Source of the DNA: CALMEC01 sp963706315 | GTDB lineage: Bacteria > Actinomycetota > Thermoleophilia > Miltoncostaeales > Miltoncostaeaceae | NCBI GenBank assembly: GCA_963706315.1 | Contig: CAVPMA010000019.1 | Coordinates: 298,746 to 362,745, forward strand | DNA: 64,000 bases | Direction of reading: 5' to 3' | Shown here: piece after piece, positions 60,677 to 64,000 of the stretch | How positions within the stretch are numbered: position 1 is the first letter of the stretch | Layout: each line of letters begins with the position of its first letter | The notes under the pieces: model-generated | What the model saw: the letters and a program-made list of their open reading frames with translations, nothing else | Databases searched by the model: none | What the model was told of the DNA's origin: nothing | Made by a program: the position numbers and the translations under genes

Positions 60677-63624
60677 CTATGTAGGCGGGGCAGGCGCGAG
60701 CAGTCCGCGCTCGAGCGCCACACGCGTCGCCTGGGCTCGCGAGTGGACGCCGAGCTTCGCGTAGATGTTGGCAACGTGCCGAACGACAGTCGCCTCGCTG
60801 ATCACGAGCGCGCTCGCGATCGCACGATTCGAGCGCCCCTCGACGAGGAGGGCAAGGACTTCGCGCTCACGCGGGGTGATCTCGTCCGTGGCGCGTGCGA
60901 CCCCCGGGCCGAGCCGGCGGGCGAGATCGTGGGCCCGCCGCGACCACGTCCGCGCAGCGATCGCGTCGAGTCGATCCTGTGCTCGCGCTGCGAGGGCGCC
61001 GCCCTCCCGGCGCGAACCCCGCACATGCGCGAGAGCCTCGGCTCCGATCAACGACATTCGTGCGGCCTCCCAGCGCCAGCCGGCGGCGTCGGCGGCGTCG
61101 GCGGCCGCCTCGAGGGCCCTGGCGCGGGCAGGACGACCTGCGGCCAGCTCGGCGAGGGCGGCGGCGTAGTCGGCGCGAGGACCGCGCAGGCGTTCGGCGA
61201 CCTGCCGGCCGCGGTGCTCCGCCTCGGCGGCGTCCCGGCCCGCCACAGCGATCTCGATCGCCGTCACGAGCAGCGTCGGTGGCGCAGGCAACGGCCTTTC
61301 GCGGCGTCCTCCCACCGGGCGATCGCGGGGCCGATCGCCTCGGCGGCGCCGGCCGGATCGCCAGCGGCAAGGCGCGCACGGGCGAGACCGAGCCGCGCCC
61401 GCGAGGTGGCCTGCAGGTCCTCGAGCGTGTCCGCTTCGTCGCTCGCGGGGGCGAGCAGGGCCAGCGCCGCTGGGATGGCTCCGAGGCCGATCAATCGTTC
61501 GCCCCGGATCCAGTCGAGACCCAACCGGACGACCGGGTCGGGCCCGACCTCGGCCATGGAGCGCTCCGCCTCCCCGAGCATCGCGAGGGCGTCGTCCCAT
61601 TCGCCAGTCCGGACGTGGATCAGGGCGCGCACGCTGCACATCCACGCGTGGGTCAGGTGCAGGCCTCGGGCCCCGACGATGGCAAGCCCTTCCTCGGCCC
61701 AGCGCACCGCCTCGTGCGCGGTGCCGCTCAGATGAGCGCAGGAGAGCTCGAAACACGCGCGCGTGGCGCCGAGGTCGTCGCGGCTCTCGCGTGCGAGCGC
61801 AAGCGCATCGAGGAGCGCCTGACGGCCGGTTTCCGCCTTTCCCCCGAGCCACCGCGCGGTGCCGAGCGTGGTCAAGAGGTGCACCCGGTCCAGGAGCTGC
61901 GCACGGTTCGGCGGCGACGTGGTCATGCCCAGACCTTCCTCGGCGACACGCATGGCGGCGCGCAGATCGCCCGTGCGCACGAGCGTGTCGGCGAGGAGCG
62001 GCAGCAGGTGCAGGTGAGCCTCGGGCGGGTCCTCCGGGTGAAGCTCCGCGCGTGCCGCGGCGAGGTCCTCGAGCACGCCGACCCGCTCGCCGTTGTGCAG
62101 GCGCGCGGCCGCGGCGACAGCGAGGGCCTCGGCCGCGTGGATCCGGTCACCCAGCGCGAGGTAGCTCGTTCTCGCGTCCTGGAGCAGGCGAACACCCCGC
62201 GGCTCGCGGCGCGCCCGGACCAGCAGGCGTCCGTAGTCGAGGAGCAGCCCGGCACGCTCCGCGGGATCGAGCTCCGGCGTGCTCAGGGCGAGGGCTCGCT
62301 CGAAGTGACCCTCGGCCTCGTCATAGCCGCAGAGCTCGAGGGAACGCCGGCCCGCCCGCAGCGAGTAGGCCAAGCCGCGACCGGGCTCGCCGGCGGCGAT
62401 CGCATGCCCGGCGAGCTCGGTGAGCGGCGCGTCCGAGGTGTCGCCGTACCGGGCCTCCGCCACGTCGAGAACGCGGGCGTGACGCCTGCGCCGTTCCGCG
62501 GTGAGGAGGTCCTCGAGCACCGCCTCACGCGTCAGGGCATGGCGGAAGGCGAAGCTGAAACCGCTCGGGTCGTCCGGGTCCTCGCCCAGGAGCCCTGCGT
62601 CGCGCAGCCGGGCGAGGGCGGCCAGCGCCGCGTCCTCGTCGACGTCTCCGACCGCTTCGAGGAGCCGGACGTCGACGCGGTCGCCGATCACCGCGGCCCA
62701 ACGCAGGAGCTCGCGATCGGCCTCGTCGAGTCCACCGGCACGCGCGAGCAGGAGCGCGCGAACGCTGGCCGGGGGGTGCAGGGTCACGTCGCCCCGCCAT
62801 CCGCCGCTGTCAGGGTCGAGCCGGCCCGCCTCGACGGCGTCGCGAACGACCTCCTCGACAACGAACGGAACCCCGCCGCTCATCGTGAGGATCGCCGCCC
62901 GTGCCCGCTCGTCAGGCTCAACCCCGAGGATGTCCGCGAGCATGGCTTCGACCGCGGCATCGTCCAGCGGCTCGAGCGGGAGCTCCTCGCCGAGGCGCTC
63001 GCGCGTGAGCTCGCGCCGCAGATCGTCCAAGCTCGTCCCGGGCACGGCATCCTCCGAGCGGTACGTGACGAGCACCGTCAGCGACTCCGTTGCGGAGGTC
63101 TGGGCGAGGTACAACACTAGGGCGTTGCTGGAGGGGTCCGCCCAGTGGAGGTCCTCCAAGACGAGGAGGAGCCCCGCGGGTGGGGTGAGTGCCGCGAGGT
63201 GGCGTGAGGCCGCCTCGAAGACGGCGGACCGTCCGATCTCGAGCGCGTCGGGCCGGGCGCCGAGCTCCGGCAGCAGGTGGGCAGGGAACGCCGCGGCGAC
63301 GGGATCGCCGTCCGGCGGCGGGGTCTCCGAGCGCCTGAGCGCCCTCAGAGCGTCCTGGAAGACCGAGAAGGGCATCGCGGCGTCGCCGCTTCGGGCGCGG
63401 CCCTCCACGACGAGGCGGCCGTCGGCGCGTGCCCGCTCGGTGACCGCGCGGACGAGCCGGCTCTTCCCGATCCCGGCCTCGCCCGTGACCTGGAGGACGG
63501 GCGGCGATGCGGCGGCGCCCGCGAGCAACCGGTCCACGCGCGCGAGCGCCGCCTCACGGCCCACCATCGATTGGGCGAGCAGGCGGGGGCCAGGTCTCCG
63601 CGCCCCGTGCCGCCCTGCCCCCAC
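60677..63624 (-). pseudogene. Large ATPase-LuxR (LAL/MalT-type) regulator, one frameshift
   Basis: From GTG 63624 (or ATG 63567) the frame starts SMVGREAALARVDRLLAG with a Walker A VTGEAGIGKSRLVRAV and Walker B LLLVLEDLHWADPSS, followed by helical repeats. It leaves frame near 61290 (WEDAAKGRCLRHRR, stop 61264). The other frame carries on RDAAEAEHRGRQVAERLRG and the C-terminal HTH ITPREREVLALLVEGRSNRA, EATVVRHVANIYAKLGVHSR, to the stop at 60677. Repaired length about 980 residues, the usual LAL size. One indel separates sensor/ATPase from DNA binding, so the gene is inactive unless this is a sequence error. Confidence 0.82.
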
Positions 63625-63783
63625 GATCCCTCCCGCTCACCCTGGCCGCACCTGCTGTCACGAGCATTCTTGCGAGCCCGGACACCCGGCTCAACCGTTG
63701 GCGGCCCTACGTTGGCGGCGATGCCGGGTGGCCCCCCGGGGCGCGGGTCACCAAGAGGTGGGGCTGGAGCCCACCAGGCCCCC
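63625..63783. other. Promoter region of the large regulator
   Basis: No gene recognised. Carries the 5' region of the leftward ATPase-LuxR gene and runs into the IS3 remnant on the right. Confidence 0.35.
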
Positions 63784-63910
63784 CGCACGGCGATCTACGA
63801 GTGCATCGAACGCTCGTACGAGCCGCCGCTGCCGCCATTCCGTCCTCGGCTACCATAGCCCCGCCGACCACGAGGGCTGCACCGTCAGGAGCCCTCACAA
63901 GCGGAAGTAG
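63784..63910 (+). pseudogene. IS3-family OrfB, C-terminal remnant
   Basis: One frame reads RTAIYECIERSY and, after a shift, RRCRHSVLGYHSPADHEG and a stop at 63910. This is the usual end of IS3 OrfB integrases (RTAIxEYIExxYNxxRRHSxLGYxSPAxYE). Only about 40 codons remain, with a frameshift; the rest of the element is absent. Nothing recognisable follows to 64000. Confidence 0.65.
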
Positions 63911-64000
63911 ACAAGCTGTCCGACGCCGAGGTCAACTCCGGCATCCTCCCTGCCGTCGTGACCGACTGACAGGCACGCTGGGGGGGCGGCTCACCCCCAT

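Noticed and set aside
60895..63120. A 741-codon plus-strand open frame
   Set aside because: It is antisense to the ATPase-LuxR regulator, rich in Arg/Gly/Ala with no motif; a GC-rich shadow frame.
1..64000. CRISPR arrays, rRNA operons, prophage structural genes
   Set aside because: No regularly spaced direct repeats, no rRNA-like sequence and no capsid, tail or terminase motifs were seen on either strand.

Overview
The window is GC-rich bacterial DNA. Gene content points to a soil-type actinobacterium, plausibly of the Thermoleophilia/Rubrobacter-like deep branches: a TreT-type trehalose synthase, a NarL-type LHDGAQQ histidine kinase, KorAB 2-oxoacid:ferredoxin oxidoreductase, an AMP-forming acyl-CoA synthetase beside phenylalanine hydroxylase, many LuxR regulators and GTG/TTG starts. 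This assignment is inference from gene families; no rRNA gene or complete tRNA gene was found.

Layout. 1-6.3 kb: end of a multicopper oxidase, a broken zinc-ribbon gene, a frameshifted DUF4239 membrane protein, a methyltransferase, a hydrolase-cyclase fusion and an NTF2-like protein. 6.4-11.8 kb: a head-to-tail tandem duplication of a 2.7-kb unit carrying galT-like and treT-like genes; the second treT copy is frameshifted. 11.9-19.7 kb: two identical 1398-bp ISL3-family insertion sequences in opposite orientation, each with its own 8-bp target duplication, bracketing a CoA-transferase pair, a nitrilase and a truncated acetoacetyl-CoA synthetase. 20-28.5 kb: an IS3 remnant abutting a flavodoxin-fold reductase, a double HD-GYP/LuxR regulator divergent from a signal-peptide-less UrtA/AmiC-like binding protein (frameshifted), a hydrolase/TetR pair and a GMC oxidoreductase. 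29-36 kb: korAB, a frameshifted quinone oxidoreductase, and a NarL-type two-component system with a small membrane protein. 37-45 kb: a phenylalanine/tyrosine catabolic island (phhA, Lrp, acyl-CoA synthetase, FAA hydrolase, O-methyltransferase, Lrp, hpd, hmgA). 45-54 kb: LuxR/TPR regulator, NTF2-like proteins, a STAS operon with two unknown proteins, a cupredoxin lipoprotein, a 7Fe-type ferredoxin. 54-64 kb: small zinc-ribbon proteins, aldo/keto reductase-SixA, a SagB-type remnant, a glyoxalase-fold protein, a methyltransferase/small-protein/YdhR operon, and a large frameshifted ATPase-LuxR regulator followed by an IS3 remnant.

Two themes cut across the window. First, intergenic DNA holds a dispersed repeat family: tRNA-Lys 3'-half look-alikes, a GGGCAACA doublet block, and a dyad block ending GGACCATTTCCTC, in the same relative order in several copies. 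These look like remnants of integration (att) sites. Second, about nine genes carry single-base frameshifts while the large catabolic operons are intact. Some shifts could be assembly or sequencing error (one lies in a run of nine G), others genuine decay of accessory DNA.

The best-supported pathway is phenylalanine to tyrosine (PhhA), 4-hydroxyphenylpyruvate to homogentisate (Hpd), maleylacetoacetate (HmgA), then hydrolysis by an FAA-hydrolase-family enzyme and possible activation of the released acid by the acyl-CoA synthetase. Two Lrp/AsnC regulators sit at divergent promoters. No maleylacetoacetate isomerase is visible.
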